Origin: an uncultured Caulobacterales bacterium
GTDB lineage: Bacteria; Pseudomonadota; Alphaproteobacteria; Caulobacterales; Maricaulaceae
Assembly: GCA_938009235.1 (NCBI GenBank)
Contig: CALLIK010000012.1
Span: 1-64,000 of the forward strand
DNA: 64,000 nucleotides
Direction: 5' to 3'
The notes under the pieces are model-generated. The model was not told the origin of the DNA and did not search any database. It saw only the letters and a program-made list of their open reading frames with translations. Numbering within the stretch: the first letter of the stretch is position 1; every line of letters starts with the position of its first letter. Positions 44,691-54,184 of the stretch are shown here, piece after piece. The position numbers and the translations under genes are program-made.

Positions 44691-45734
44691 CGTATCTCGT
44701 AGCGAAGATTGCGGGAAGACATCCAATGCGTCTGCCGCATCTTTAGAATAGCGTTTCGCAAGCACCATCGTCGACTCTAATGCGCCGCTTGAGCGGAGTA
44801 GGGATACGGCTTTCTCTAGGTCGACGTCTTTTTGATCATGGTCCACAATCACGCGTCGCCAGAAGGCTTTGTCGTCTTCTGATGCAGTTTCTAGTGAGCG
44901 GATCACAGGCAATGTCATTTTGCCTTCGCGGAAATCATCACCAACAGATTTACCGAGCGCGCTCGCCATGCCGCCATAATCCAACGCGTCATCGACGAGT
45001 TGAAAGGCAAGGCCCAGCTTGAGGCCATATTCGCGTAAAGCGTTTCGTTCGGCTGCGGGGCGGCCTGCGATGACAGGGGCGACCTCTGTTGCGGCGGCAA
45101 ACAAGGCGGCGGTCTTAGCCTCTATGACGCGCAGATAGTCGTCTTCCGTCATGGCCAAATTACGTAGAGCTGCGAGTTGTTGAACTTCGCCTTCCGCGAT
45201 CACGGATGAGGCATTGGACAAGATGCCTAACGCTTCCATTGAGCCCGTTTCGACCATCAGATTGAATGCGCGTGCAAAGAGGAAGTCGCCGACTAGAATA
45301 GACGCGCTATTGCCCCAAATCAAATTGGCTGGTTTTTTACCACGGCGCAGGGCGCTCTCGTCCACGACATCATCATGCAGAAGGGTGGCGGAGTGAATGA
45401 ATTCAACGGCTGCGGCCAATTTATGATGGGCGTTGCCCTGATAGTCACAGAGTTGCGCGGCGGTGATCGTCAGAAGCGGACGTAGGCGTTTCCCGCCTGC
45501 GCCAACTAAATGCTGCGCGAGGTCTGGAATCATGCCGACAGATGACTGCATGCGATCCAAAATGAGCGCATCCACGGCGGCCATATCTTCTCCCGTAAGG
45601 TCCCAAAGCGTTTGGGCCGGGGAAAGAGCGGCATCTTGGCGTATTTGTGCGGGTGCATTCACGTTCGGGGAGATCACCTTTTTTTCTTCGAGACATACGT
45701 AGGGCGCGGAGCGGGGAACGGCAAGACCATTCAA
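44649..45734 (-). CDS. ispB: Polyprenyl (octaprenyl-type) diphosphate synthase
   Basis: Trans-isoprenyl diphosphate synthase (361 aa as given), making the long side chain of ubiquinone. The first aspartate-rich motif is DDVVD (about residues 121-125), the second FQLVDDALDYGG. Other family motifs are GGKRLRPLL, ILVGDFLFARAF, and EGEVQQL. The first 20-45 residues are not conserved; a GTG at 45677 (ISPNVNAP) is an alternative start. It is divergent from the DUF2007 gene, a frequent neighbour in alphaproteobacteria. Chain length cannot be read exactly. Confidence 0.93.
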   Translation of the reverse strand: MNGLAVPRSAPYVCLEEKKVISPNVNAPAQIRQDAALSPAQTLWDLTGEDMAAVDALILDRMQSSVGMIPDLAQHLVGAGGKRLRPLLTITAAQLCDYQGNAHHKLAAAVEFIHSATLLHDDVVDESALRRGKKPANLIWGNSASILVGDFLFARAFNLMVETGSMEALGILSNASSVIAEGEVQQLAALRNLAMTEDDYLRVIEAKTAALFAAATEVAPVIAGRPAAERNALREYGLKLGLAFQLVDDALDYGGMASALGKSVGDDFREGKMTLPVIRSLETASEDDKAFWRRVIVDHDQKDVDLEKAVSLLRSSGALESTMVLAKRYSKDAADALDVFPQSSLRDTLKELASFVVARIS

Positions 45735-45841
45735 CTGTGCAGATAGTGGAGTTGCACATATGCAAGGTTCAACGCGGACTTATTGCCGACCTAGGGTTGA
45801 AAGGGGCTTGTACCTACGGGGTTTGGCCCCACGTAGAGTGT

Positions 45842-46063
45842 ATGAAATGTATTCTTACGACAAATAATCCCGCTACGCTGAATTTCGCAGAGGCCATATT
45901 AAAAGAAGCGACGATCGAATATTTCGTTCTGGATCAGAATATGAGCATCCTCGAGCCTGGAATTATGATTCCACGGCGTCTTATGGTGGTGGATGAAGAC
46001 GAAAGCGCTGCGCGCCGCCAATTAGGGTTGGCCGGCATGGAAAAAGACTTGATGGGCGCGTAG
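45842..46063 (+). CDS. DUF2007 family protein
   Basis: Small cytosolic protein (73 aa) of the DUF2007 family, called putative signal-transducing protein, function not known. The sequence MKCILTTNNPATLNFAEAILKEA, then ATIEYFVLDQNMSILEPG and IPRRLMVVDEDESAARRQL shows the family pattern of a ferredoxin-like fold with a C-terminal acidic helix. I choose ATG 45842; the open frame runs far upstream without a ribosome site. Its divergent placement to the prenyl synthase gene is common in the class. Confidence 0.88.
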   Translation: MKCILTTNNPATLNFAEAILKEATIEYFVLDQNMSILEPGIMIPRRLMVVDEDESAARRQLGLAGMEKDLMGA

Positions 46064-46090
46064 TCGTTTGCACCTCTGAAGAGTTAGGGG

Positions 46091-46321
46091 CTATGCTAAA
46101 GCCGTGTAAGGTTGCGCTGGCTTGGCTTTACGAATGAAGTTGGGCACATTCCATCCGAACCAAGTTGCGATGAGGCTTAGGTCAGTGATCATAAATGACG
46201 TTGCCGCTGTTGCGGGCAAGTAGTTGCGCAAAATCATAGCTGTGGATACGGCAAATATGAGTGTCGTAATAACTGCACAGATTAGTTTTTTAGCAAAGCT
46301 CGGTTCATTAATATCATTCAT
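46091..46321 (-). CDS. Small two-helix membrane protein
   Basis: 76-residue protein with a charged N-terminus (MNDINEPSFAKK) and two hydrophobic segments, about residues 13-32 and 38-58, ending in a basic tail. A ribosome-like AAGG lies upstream of the ATG at 46321. I recognise no family. The gene converges on DUF2007 with 27 bases between stops. Confidence 0.6.
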   Translation of the reverse strand: MNDINEPSFAKKLICAVITTLIFAVSTAMILRNYLPATAATSFMITDLSLIATWFGWNVPNFIRKAKPAQPYTALA

Positions 46322-46499
46322 GTCCCTAGCCTTAAAGCATAAGTCTCAAGTCTTTATTAGAAGTTCAGCCTTCAGGTTGAAAAAACACCGATCTAGCTAT
46401 GAAATCGTAGATCATGGTATACGCAACATTAATTGACTTTAGAGAACGTTGAGAGAGATATGCGGGTGCAGAAGCACTGTGTGTGTCACGGTCATACGT

Positions 46500-46522
46500 C
46501 ACCTCTAATTCTTAAAGAGGTG
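46500..46522 (+). other. Hairpin in the glyQ leader
   Basis: CACCTCT (46500-46506) and AGAGGTG (46516-46522) are exact inverted repeats around a 9-base loop, 74 bases before the glyQ start. No T run follows. It may be part of the leader RNA; I do not see a glycine-riboswitch or T-box layout. Confidence 0.3.
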
Positions 46523-46595
46523 TTGGCCTGTCATAAGCTCTAAATGGGTAGACATCTCGCTTGAAAAATTACCCTTTTCGCCTAGTACGCTACAC

Positions 46596-47486
46596 ATGAC
46601 CGCCGAAACAAAAAAATCCCTGTCCTTCCAAGACTTGATTCTCACCCTGCAAGCTTATTGGGCCAAGCAGGGCTGTGTGATCTTGCAGCCCTTTGATACC
46701 GAAGTCGGTGCAGGGACATTGCATCCTGCGACAGTGCTTCGATCATTAGGGCCAAAGCCGTGGAATGTGGCTTATGTGCAGCCGTCACGCCGTCCTGCAG
46801 ATGGCCGTTACGGGGAAAATCCAAACCGCTTGCAGCATTATTATCAGTTCCAAGTTCTGATGAAGCCAAACCCTGAAAACCTGCAGGAGCTATATCTCGG
46901 ATCGCTCGACGCCATTGGCATTGACCGTGACCTGCATGACATTCGCTTCGTTGAAGATGATTGGGAAAACCCAACCGTTGGGGCATGGGGCCTCGGGTGG
47001 GAAGTTTGGTGTGATGGAATGGAAGTTAGTCAATATACATATTTCCAACAAGTCGGCGGACAAGACCTCGATCTGGTGTCAGGCGAATTGACTTACGGGT
47101 TAGAGCGCCTCGCGATGTATGTGCAGGGCGTCGAGAGCGTCTATGACCTTCGCTATAATGATCACGGCGTGAGCTATGGCGATGTGTTCCACCGCAATGA
47201 AGTTGAGCAATCGACCTATAATTTCGAACATTCTGATGTTGAGAAAATTAGTAAGAAATTCGAATTTGCCGAAGCTGAATGTAAAGCGCTCCTTGCGCTA
47301 GATAAGCCGCTCCCGCTACCGGCCTATGAACATGCGTTGAAAGCCTCGCATTTGTTTAACTTGCTAGACGCACGCGGCGTCGTCTCGCCAACCCAGCGTC
47401 AAGAATATATCAAACGTGTCCGTGATTTGGCCAAGGGTAGTGCCGAGGCTTATGCCAATTCAGAGAAAAATGGGGAGACAGAATAA
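46596..47486 (+). CDS. glyQ: Glycyl-tRNA synthetase alpha subunit
   Basis: Catalytic-core subunit (296 aa) of the bacterial alpha2beta2 glycyl-tRNA synthetase. The family start [25 protein letters not shown] (in parts) and [32 protein letters not shown] are evident, with [18 protein letters not shown] forming the class II active site. [11 protein letters not shown] and [13 protein letters not shown] follow. Its stop overlaps the glyS ATG region by one base, so the two subunits are made together. Confidence 0.97.
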   Translation: MTAETKKSLSFQDLILTLQAYWAKQGCVILQPFDTEVGAGTLHPATVLRSLGPKPWNVAYVQPSRRPADGRYGENPNRLQHYYQFQVLMKPNPENLQELYLGSLDAIGIDRDLHDIRFVEDDWENPTVGAWGLGWEVWCDGMEVSQYTYFQQVGGQDLDLVSGELTYGLERLAMYVQGVESVYDLRYNDHGVSYGDVFHRNEVEQSTYNFEHSDVEKISKKFEFAEAECKALLALDKPLPLPAYEHALKASHLFNLLDARGVVSPTQRQEYIKRVRDLAKGSAEAYANSEKNGETE

Positions 47487-49675
47487 TGGCTGAATTTTTA
47501 TTTGAAATCCTCTCCGAAGAAATTCCTGCGCGTATGCAAGTGCGGGCTGGGGCTGATTTGTCCAAAGCGTTGACCGCTGGCCTTACCAAGGCAGGTTTGA
47601 CTGTTGAAAATGCGCGCATCCTAACAGGGCCGCGTCGTCTTACATTTGTCGCGGATTTACCGCTGCGGTCGCCTGATGTGTCCGAAGAACGCAAAGGTCC
47701 ACGTGTGGGCTCGCCTGAACGTGCCCTTGAAGGGTTTTTGAAGGCTGCAGGCCTGTCTGATATTTCCGAAGCCGAAATCCGCACTGACCCCAAAAAGGGT
47801 GAGTTCTACGTCGCCGTTATGGAAAGCGCGGGACGTGATACGGATGGTATCATCCAAGACGTCATCCCAGAGGTTATGAGTAATTTTCCGTGGCCGAAGT
47901 CAATGAAATCTGGTGGCTCGAGCTTCCGTTGGGTGCGTCCATTGCGCGGACTTTTGGTTCTATTTGGCGGCGCGATTGTTGATGTTGAAGTTGGCGGAAT
48001 TAAATCCTCGAATACGACAATTGGGCATCGCCGTCACGGGGCAGGGCCTTTCGTGATTTCGTCCTTCAAGGACTATGAAGATACACTCGAAGGCAAAGGC
48101 CATGTGCGCCTGTCCCATGAGGACCGCAAAGCCGAAATTAAATCCAAAGCTATGGCGCTCTGCGCGGATAAAGGCTTGGAGTTGGTCGAGGACGAAGGCT
48201 TGCTGAACGAAGTTGCAGGCCTGACGGAATGGCCTGTTGTTTTGCTTGGCGATATGGATGCAGGTTTCTTGGAATTACCTGATGAAGTGATCCGCCTGAC
48301 ACTGAAATCGCATCAGAAGACATTCACGGTGCGTGACCCGAAAAGCGGCGAGCTTGCCGCGCATTTCATTATTGTCGCCAACCAATTTGCGCCTGATGGC
48401 GGTGACACGATTAAAGCAGGGAATGGCAAAGTCATCTCTGCGCGCCTGTCTGATGCTGTGTTCTTCCAAACCGAAGATGCGAAGCTGAAACTCGAAGACT
48501 ATTACGAAAAACTCGACACAGTCGTGTTCCACAAGAAGCTGGGAACCATTCGTGATAAAGCGGAACGCGTTGCGGTGCTGGCCGCTGAACTTGCCCCAAA
48601 AGTCGGCGCTGACCCTGACTTAGCGGAACAAGCGGCGAAGCTCGCGAAATGTGATTTGGTCACGCAGACCGTGATTGAGGCGACCTCGCTACAAGGTCAA
48701 ATTGGTCGTTTGATGTTTGAACGCGAAGGGGGAAATGCATCCGTCGCAACCGCCATTGAAGACCATTACAAACCGCAAGGCCCAAGCGACGCTGTCCCAA
48801 CCGACCCTGTAGCGATTGCTGTCGCGCTCGCCGATAAACTCGACACACTCGTCGGGTTCTGGGCGATTGATGAAAAACCAACAGGCAGCAAAGACCCATT
48901 TGCGCTCCGACGTGCTGCGCTAGGTGTTGTTCGGATTATTTTAGAGAATGATGTTCGATTGAGTCTTAACGAGACAGTTTATAAGCAATGGTTTTCTATC
49001 GAAGATTTTATTGTTACCAAAGATGTCAGCTTACCAGAGAATATTAATTCGTCTGAAGTGGCGGAGTTAAAGGCAGAGCTTTCGCTATTCCAAAAGCGCG
49101 AAAAAGTTGACCGAGGTTTGCGAGCCTGGGCGAGTCTTCTAAGAGTTGTTGGTCAACAGAATTCGCCACTCATCGCTTTCATCCTAGATCGCCTAAAAGT
49201 CTATCTTCGCGATCAGGGGGTGCGTCATGACATTATCGATGCGGCACTCACTGACGGCCAAGACGACCTCGTCGCTATCGTCAATCGTGTGAAAGCCCTC
49301 CAAGCCTTCATCACCACACCCGAAGGCGAGAACCTTCTCGCGGGCTATAAACGTGCGGCGAATATCCTAAAATCGGAAGCGAAGAAGGGCGAATTGCCGA
49401 CTGGAGATGCGAATCTTCCGTCTGATGAACATGGCGCGGCGTTGTTCAAAGCTCTGGAAATTGCGAAATCTGAGATTTCTGTGTCGGTAGGCCAAGAGGA
49501 CTATTCAAAGGCCCTAACCAGTCTTGCGGGTCTGCGTATACCAATCGATGCTTTCTTCACGAACTCGCAAATTATCGCTGATGACACCGCTGTCAAAAAT
49601 AACAACCTTCGACTCCTTGGCATGATCAGTGATACGTCGCGGCAGATAGCGGACTTTGAAGCCATTCAGGGCTAA
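47486..49675 (+). CDS. glyS: Glycyl-tRNA synthetase beta subunit
   Basis: Beta subunit (729 aa), involved in tRNA recognition. It starts [17 protein letters not shown], the standard family N-terminus. Conserved segments are GPRRLTF, KSMKSGGSSFRWVRPLRGLL, LPDEVIRLTLKSHQKTF, the HD-like domain region with AKCDLVTQTVIEATSLQG, DKLDTLVGFWAIDEKPTGSKDPFALRRAALG, and a C-terminal anticodon-binding-like domain. Its stop is 78 bases before the preferred ppdK start. Confidence 0.97.
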   Translation: MAEFLFEILSEEIPARMQVRAGADLSKALTAGLTKAGLTVENARILTGPRRLTFVADLPLRSPDVSEERKGPRVGSPERALEGFLKAAGLSDISEAEIRTDPKKGEFYVAVMESAGRDTDGIIQDVIPEVMSNFPWPKSMKSGGSSFRWVRPLRGLLVLFGGAIVDVEVGGIKSSNTTIGHRRHGAGPFVISSFKDYEDTLEGKGHVRLSHEDRKAEIKSKAMALCADKGLELVEDEGLLNEVAGLTEWPVVLLGDMDAGFLELPDEVIRLTLKSHQKTFTVRDPKSGELAAHFIIVANQFAPDGGDTIKAGNGKVISARLSDAVFFQTEDAKLKLEDYYEKLDTVVFHKKLGTIRDKAERVAVLAAELAPKVGADPDLAEQAAKLAKCDLVTQTVIEATSLQGQIGRLMFEREGGNASVATAIEDHYKPQGPSDAVPTDPVAIAVALADKLDTLVGFWAIDEKPTGSKDPFALRRAALGVVRIILENDVRLSLNETVYKQWFSIEDFIVTKDVSLPENINSSEVAELKAELSLFQKREKVDRGLRAWASLLRVVGQQNSPLIAFILDRLKVYLRDQGVRHDIIDAALTDGQDDLVAIVNRVKALQAFITTPEGENLLAGYKRAANILKSEAKKGELPTGDANLPSDEHGAALFKALEIAKSEISVSVGQEDYSKALTSLAGLRIPIDAFFTNSQIIADDTAVKNNNLRLLGMISDTSRQIADFEAIQG

Positions 49676-49752
49676 GTCATCGTTCCGTTGTTACGGAGTT
49701 TTATCGTCTCTTCCTTGTGTGGGGGGAGCGCATAGTTGATGACGAGGTTGAA

Positions 49753-52419
49753 ATGACGAAGTGGGTTTACGCATTCGGTGGCAGTGCGGCCGAGGGCAAC
49801 ACGTCGATGAAAAACCTCTTGGGCGGGAAGGGCGCGAACTTGGCTGAAATGGCCAGTCTCGGTTTACCGGTCCCTCCTGGGTTTACGCTGACGACTGACG
49901 TCTGCACATCCTATTACGAAAACAACGAAACCTACCCCGAAGATATGGATGCGCAAATCCAAACGGGTCTTAAAGCTATCGAAAAACTCACAGGTAAAAA
50001 ATTCGGCGATGCAGCGAACCCGCTGCTCGTGTCTGTACGCTCTGGCGCGCGAGCCTCTATGCCGGGCATGATGGATACAGTCCTGAACCTTGGCTTGAAT
50101 GACGAAACTGTCGAAGGCCTCGCAAAGCTTTCAGGGGACCGCCGTTTCGCCCTCGATAGCTACCGCCGCTTCATTACGATGTATGCGGACGTGGTTATGG
50201 GTGTGCATCATCATACCTATGAAGATATCCTAGAAAACCACAAAGACGATGAAGGCTATACGCTCGACACAGAGATGACCGCGAGCGATTGGGACGTTGT
50301 GATCGGCTTGTTCAAAGACGCCACAAAACGTGCCCTTGGCCGTGATTTCCCACAAGACCCACAAGACCAACTCCAAGGCGCTGTTGATGCTGTATTTGGT
50401 AGCTGGATGAATGAGCGTGCGTGTGTCTATCGCCGCCTCAACGACATTCCTGCCGCATGGGGCACTGCCGTCAACGTACAGGCGATGGTGTTCGGTAATA
50501 TGGGCGAGACCTCCGCAACGGGCGTGGCCTTTACGCGTGATCCGTCTACGGGCGCGAATGAGTATTACGGCGAGTTCCTTATCAACGCGCAGGGCGAAGA
50601 TGTGGTTGCGGGCATCCGTACGCCGCAAACTCTCACGAAAAAAGCTCGCGTAGATATGGGCGAAACTGCTCTGTCGATGGAAGAGGCTTTGCCAGAGGTT
50701 TATAAACAGCTCGCTGCAACATTTGTGACGCTAGAAAATCATTATCTCGACATGCAGGACATTGAGTTCACGGTTGAGGAAGGCGTCCTGTGGATGCTGC
50801 AAACACGGACGGGTAAGCGCACAGCGCGGGCGGCGGTGAAGATCGCTGTGGATATGGCCGATGCAGGACAAATCTCGCGTGACGAAGCCCTCTTGCGGAT
50901 TGACCCGTTGGCGCTGGATCAGCTGCTACATCCGACATTGTCGCCTGATTCCCCGCGTGATTTAATTGCGATGGGGCTGCCTGCGTCTCCTGGGGCGGCG
51001 ATTGGCGAAGTTGTATTTAATTCTGACGACGCAGAAGCCAAAGCTAAATCTGGCATCAAAGTCATCCTTGTTCGTATCGAAACATCACCAGAAGACATCC
51101 ACGGCATGCATGCCGCCGAAGCGATTGTAACGGCACGCGGAGGCATGACCTCTCATGCGGCGGTTGTGGCACGCGGCATGGGAACACCTTGCGTGTCTGG
51201 CGCGGGCGAAATCCGTATTGATTATAAAAGCCAAAGCTTCTCGGTTATGGGGCGCATAGTTAAAGCAGGCGATATCGTCACTGTTGACGGCGCAACAGGC
51301 CAAGTCTTTGCTGGCTCCGTTGATATGGTCCAACCTGAACTCTCTGGCGATTTTGCTAAGGTGATGGACTGGGCAGACGAGGCACGCACGTTGGGCATTC
51401 GCACCAATGCGGAAACACCATTAGATGTGCAAACTGCTGTCGATTTCGGCGCAGAAGGCATTGGTCTTTGCCGCACAGAACATATGTTCTTTGAAGCCGA
51501 CCGCCTCGCCAATTTCCGCGAGATGATTTTGGCAGAGAATAAAGAGGGCCGCGAAATGGCGCTTGAAAAAATCCTACCTGTTCAACGCGATGACTTCGCG
51601 GCGATCTTCCGCATTATGACCAAGGACGGTAAGAACCTGCCGTGCACGATCCGCTTGCTTGATCCGCCTTTGCATGAATTCTTGCCGCATACAGAAAAAG
51701 ACATTGAGTCTGTGGCGAAGGAAATAAATGTGCCTGCCGCAGAGTTGATGCGCCGCGCGAATGAGCTGCAAGAAAGCAATCCGATGCTCGGGCATCGTGG
51801 TTGTCGTCTTGGAATTTCATATCCTGAAATATATGAGATGCAGGCCCGCGCCATCCTCGAAGCGCAAGCTGTGGTGAAATCTGAAACGGGCAACATGCCT
51901 ATCGTTGAGATCATGGTTCCGCTCGTGTCGTCCTCCAAGGAATTGGAAATCCTCAAACGCTGTATCGACGCTGTCGCGGCAGAGGTTGGCGCGACCGAAT
52001 ATATTGTTGGTACAATGATCGAATTACCACGCGCCGCATTACGTGCGGGCGATATCGCGGAATATGCTGAGTTCTTTAGCTTTGGCACGAATGATCTAAC
52101 ACAAACTACATTCGGTCTCTCGCGTGATGACGCTGGCCGTTTTCTGCCCGATTATGTCGCCGCTGGGATTGTTGAAAAAGATCCATTCGTTTCGCTCGAT
52201 CAAGAGGGTGTGGGTGATCTCATTCAGATCGCGGTTGAGCGCGGTAAAGCTACGCGTCCAAACATCAAGCTCGGCATTTGCGGCGAACATGGCGGCGACC
52301 CATCGTCCATCGACTTCTGTCACCGTACAGGCTTGGATTATGTCTCTTGCTCACCGTATCGCGTACCGATTGCGAAATTGGCCGCGGCGCAGGCGGCCAT
52401 ACGGTCGAAGTCTAGTTAG
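49753..52419 (+). CDS. ppdK: Pyruvate, phosphate dikinase
   Basis: Interconverts pyruvate, ATP and phosphate with phosphoenolpyruvate, AMP and pyrophosphate, linking TCA intermediates to gluconeogenesis. ATG 49753 (MTKWVYAFGG, 888 aa) is chosen because GAGG lies 5-9 bases upstream. The N-terminal nucleotide-binding domain has LGGKGANLAEMA and SVRSGARASMPGMMDTVLN. The swivelling domain carries the phosphohistidine motif GGMTSHAAVVARGMGTPCVSG (in parts). The C-terminal PEP-binding barrel has LCRTEHMFFE, GHRGCRLGI, FGTNDLTQTT and GICGEHGGDP. It may be co-transcribed with glyQS and is followed by a terminator. Confidence 0.96.
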   Translation: MTKWVYAFGGSAAEGNTSMKNLLGGKGANLAEMASLGLPVPPGFTLTTDVCTSYYENNETYPEDMDAQIQTGLKAIEKLTGKKFGDAANPLLVSVRSGARASMPGMMDTVLNLGLNDETVEGLAKLSGDRRFALDSYRRFITMYADVVMGVHHHTYEDILENHKDDEGYTLDTEMTASDWDVVIGLFKDATKRALGRDFPQDPQDQLQGAVDAVFGSWMNERACVYRRLNDIPAAWGTAVNVQAMVFGNMGETSATGVAFTRDPSTGANEYYGEFLINAQGEDVVAGIRTPQTLTKKARVDMGETALSMEEALPEVYKQLAATFVTLENHYLDMQDIEFTVEEGVLWMLQTRTGKRTARAAVKIAVDMADAGQISRDEALLRIDPLALDQLLHPTLSPDSPRDLIAMGLPASPGAAIGEVVFNSDDAEAKAKSGIKVILVRIETSPEDIHGMHAAEAIVTARGGMTSHAAVVARGMGTPCVSGAGEIRIDYKSQSFSVMGRIVKAGDIVTVDGATGQVFAGSVDMVQPELSGDFAKVMDWADEARTLGIRTNAETPLDVQTAVDFGAEGIGLCRTEHMFFEADRLANFREMILAENKEGREMALEKILPVQRDDFAAIFRIMTKDGKNLPCTIRLLDPPLHEFLPHTEKDIESVAKEINVPAAELMRRANELQESNPMLGHRGCRLGISYPEIYEMQARAILEAQAVVKSETGNMPIVEIMVPLVSSSKELEILKRCIDAVAAEVGATEYIVGTMIELPRAALRAGDIAEYAEFFSFGTNDLTQTTFGLSRDDAGRFLPDYVAAGIVEKDPFVSLDQEGVGDLIQIAVERGKATRPNIKLGICGEHGGDPSSIDFCHRTGLDYVSCSPYRVPIAKLAAAQAAIRSKSS

Positions 52420-52455
52420 GTTTTAAGGCTTTAGAAATTGATACTTAAATAAATG

Positions 52456-52480
52456 ACCCTCGAATTTATTCGGGGGTTTT
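52456..52480 (+). terminator. Terminator of ppdK
   Basis: ACCCTCGAA (52456-52464) pairs with TTCGGGGGT (52469-52477), one G-U pair, around TTTA, followed by TTT then G. Confidence 0.78.
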
Positions 52481-52615
52481 GTTGCTTGAGAGTACGTGGA
52501 GCTGCTTGAAACGGTTAAATTTAACCACTCAGTGTAGGGCAGTTGCTGCCTTGAGAATCACGCTCAATGACCTAAGGTCTTTTTGAATTTGGAATATTAC
52601 GCTTGGAGACACGCA

Positions 52616-53698
52616 ATGAATCATACTTTTTTGATGACGGGTGCGCTGACATTGATGCTTACGGCATGCGGCGCTCCTGATACGGTTGCTCCCGGGCAAG
52701 ATGAAGCCGCCCTTAAACCTAACGCTTTGCCAGCAGATTATTTCGATTTGTCGCATTGGAGTATTACGGTGCCAGTCGACGCGAATAATGATGCCAAAGT
52801 TGATATTGTCAAAATTGCGGACATTCAGACATATTCTCATTCGGATTTTTTCTATGTGAACACGGACGGCCATATGGTTTTTGCCGCACCTAACAAAGCT
52901 CTGACGACCCCAAACTCCTCGAATACGCGAAGTGAACTTCGTCATATGAGCCGTGGTCGTGACACTAAAATTAAGTCAGGCGCGCCCGGGAATAATTTCG
53001 CATTGCGCGCTCATCCCAATTCCGACAACTTTGCTTCCATAGGCGGACGTATGGAAGCCACTGTAAAGGTTGACCATGTCGCACGCCGCGCGGGTAATCC
53101 AGATCGTCCAGCCGCCTTTTCTGCCGTGATTGGACAAATACATTCCATCAAAGACAAGCCGCAATCTGGCGCTTTTGGTTACGGGAATGAGCCGTTGAAA
53201 ATATATTTCAAGAAGTACCCTAATCATGACACGGGGTCCGTCTTTTGGAATTATGAGCGAAACCTTGCCAAAGCAGATCCGAACCGCACGGATATCGCAA
53301 ACCCTGTGTGGGGCAATACATGGACTAATTCAGACAATCCCGGCAGCGCGGGTATTCCGCTCGGGCAACCGCTCAGCTATGTTGTGAATGTGTATGAAAA
53401 TGTGATGCATTTAGAGTTTTCTACGACTGGAAAACCTACAGTGAAATTTCAAATTAACTTGGCTGATAATGTCGATGCCAACGGCAAGGTTGACGTTAAA
53501 GACAACCCAAAAGGATACGAGGGCGACTCGCATTATTTCAAAGCCGGAATTTATAATCAGTGTAGCACAAAAGACGCTCCAGGTATTTGGTATGCGGCGT
53601 GTCCAGGGACTGGCGATTGGGCCACAGACAAAGCGAATGGTGATTACGCGCAAGCGACATTCTCGCGTCTCGTCGTGAGCGACGCTAAACCTATGTAA
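52616..53698 (+). CDS. Alginate lyase of polysaccharide lyase family 7, lipoprotein
   Basis: 360-residue surface lipoprotein (lipobox LTAC, Cys18) with a single PL7 (alginate_lyase2) domain. The three family motifs are present in order: RSELR (residues 105-109), QIH (174-176) and YFKAGIYNQ (307-315). They hold the Arg, His, Gln and Tyr of beta-elimination on alginate. QIH, rather than QVH, often goes with polyguluronate or poly-MG preference, but this is a weak guide. ATG 52616 has GGAG seven bases upstream. No other alginate genes (oligoalginate lyase, DehR, TonB receptor) adjoin it. Confidence 0.93.
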   Translation: MNHTFLMTGALTLMLTACGAPDTVAPGQDEAALKPNALPADYFDLSHWSITVPVDANNDAKVDIVKIADIQTYSHSDFFYVNTDGHMVFAAPNKALTTPNSSNTRSELRHMSRGRDTKIKSGAPGNNFALRAHPNSDNFASIGGRMEATVKVDHVARRAGNPDRPAAFSAVIGQIHSIKDKPQSGAFGYGNEPLKIYFKKYPNHDTGSVFWNYERNLAKADPNRTDIANPVWGNTWTNSDNPGSAGIPLGQPLSYVVNVYENVMHLEFSTTGKPTVKFQINLADNVDANGKVDVKDNPKGYEGDSHYFKAGIYNQCSTKDAPGIWYAACPGTGDWATDKANGDYAQATFSRLVVSDAKPM

Positions 53699-54184
53699 AC
53701 GCAGAGCGGTTAACTCTGGCAAAGATTGGGTTCGTAGAAATCGAACCGTTTCATTGAGGGTGTTTATCGTGTCTTCTAGATGTTGCACTGAAAAACTTAA
53801 ACTCATCGTCACCCTTTTTATCACATTGTGACGACCGCGACGTTTACGTATTCTCAGTGGTGGGTTCTTGGGGTTTCTGTTCAGGAATCTACTTTTCATG
53901 ATACCTGAATATCATTTGTAGTTTTTATCGCTTGAATGTTGGTAGCTGTGTTCGAAAAACAAACTCTATCAATTCTGAAATCATTAGACCCAGCGTATGC
54001 GAGCCTTTGCTCCGTGTGAACAGTGCCCTCGATTTGATGGCTTTATTGAATTTAGCGAAATCCTACATGATTGCCATGAAATGCAAAAATTTTACCGATA
54101 CAGTTTGATACAGTTTGACACTCGACAGTCAAAAGCCAGGTTCCTAAGGATTTCACAACTCTTAATTTATTGTAGGAATATTTT
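53699..54184. other. Gap between the alginate lyase and YHYH genes
   Basis: No supportable gene. Frames up to about 80 codons occur but lack ribosome sites and family features. The one visible structure is a 10-base direct repeat, GATACAGTTT at 54097-54106 and again at 54107-54116, followed by a third partial GACA, about 70-90 bases before the next start. Confidence 0.5.
54097..54116 (+). repeat. Two tandem copies of GATACAGTTT
   Basis: Perfect 10-base tandem duplication in the leader of the YHYH gene, about one helical turn long. It could be a regulator site repeated on one face, or a chance slippage event. Confidence 0.6.

Noticed and set aside
46322..46595. Glycine riboswitch or T-box upstream of glyQ
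   Set aside because: Only a simple 7-pair hairpin is visible; none of the conserved riboswitch or T-box elements can be traced.
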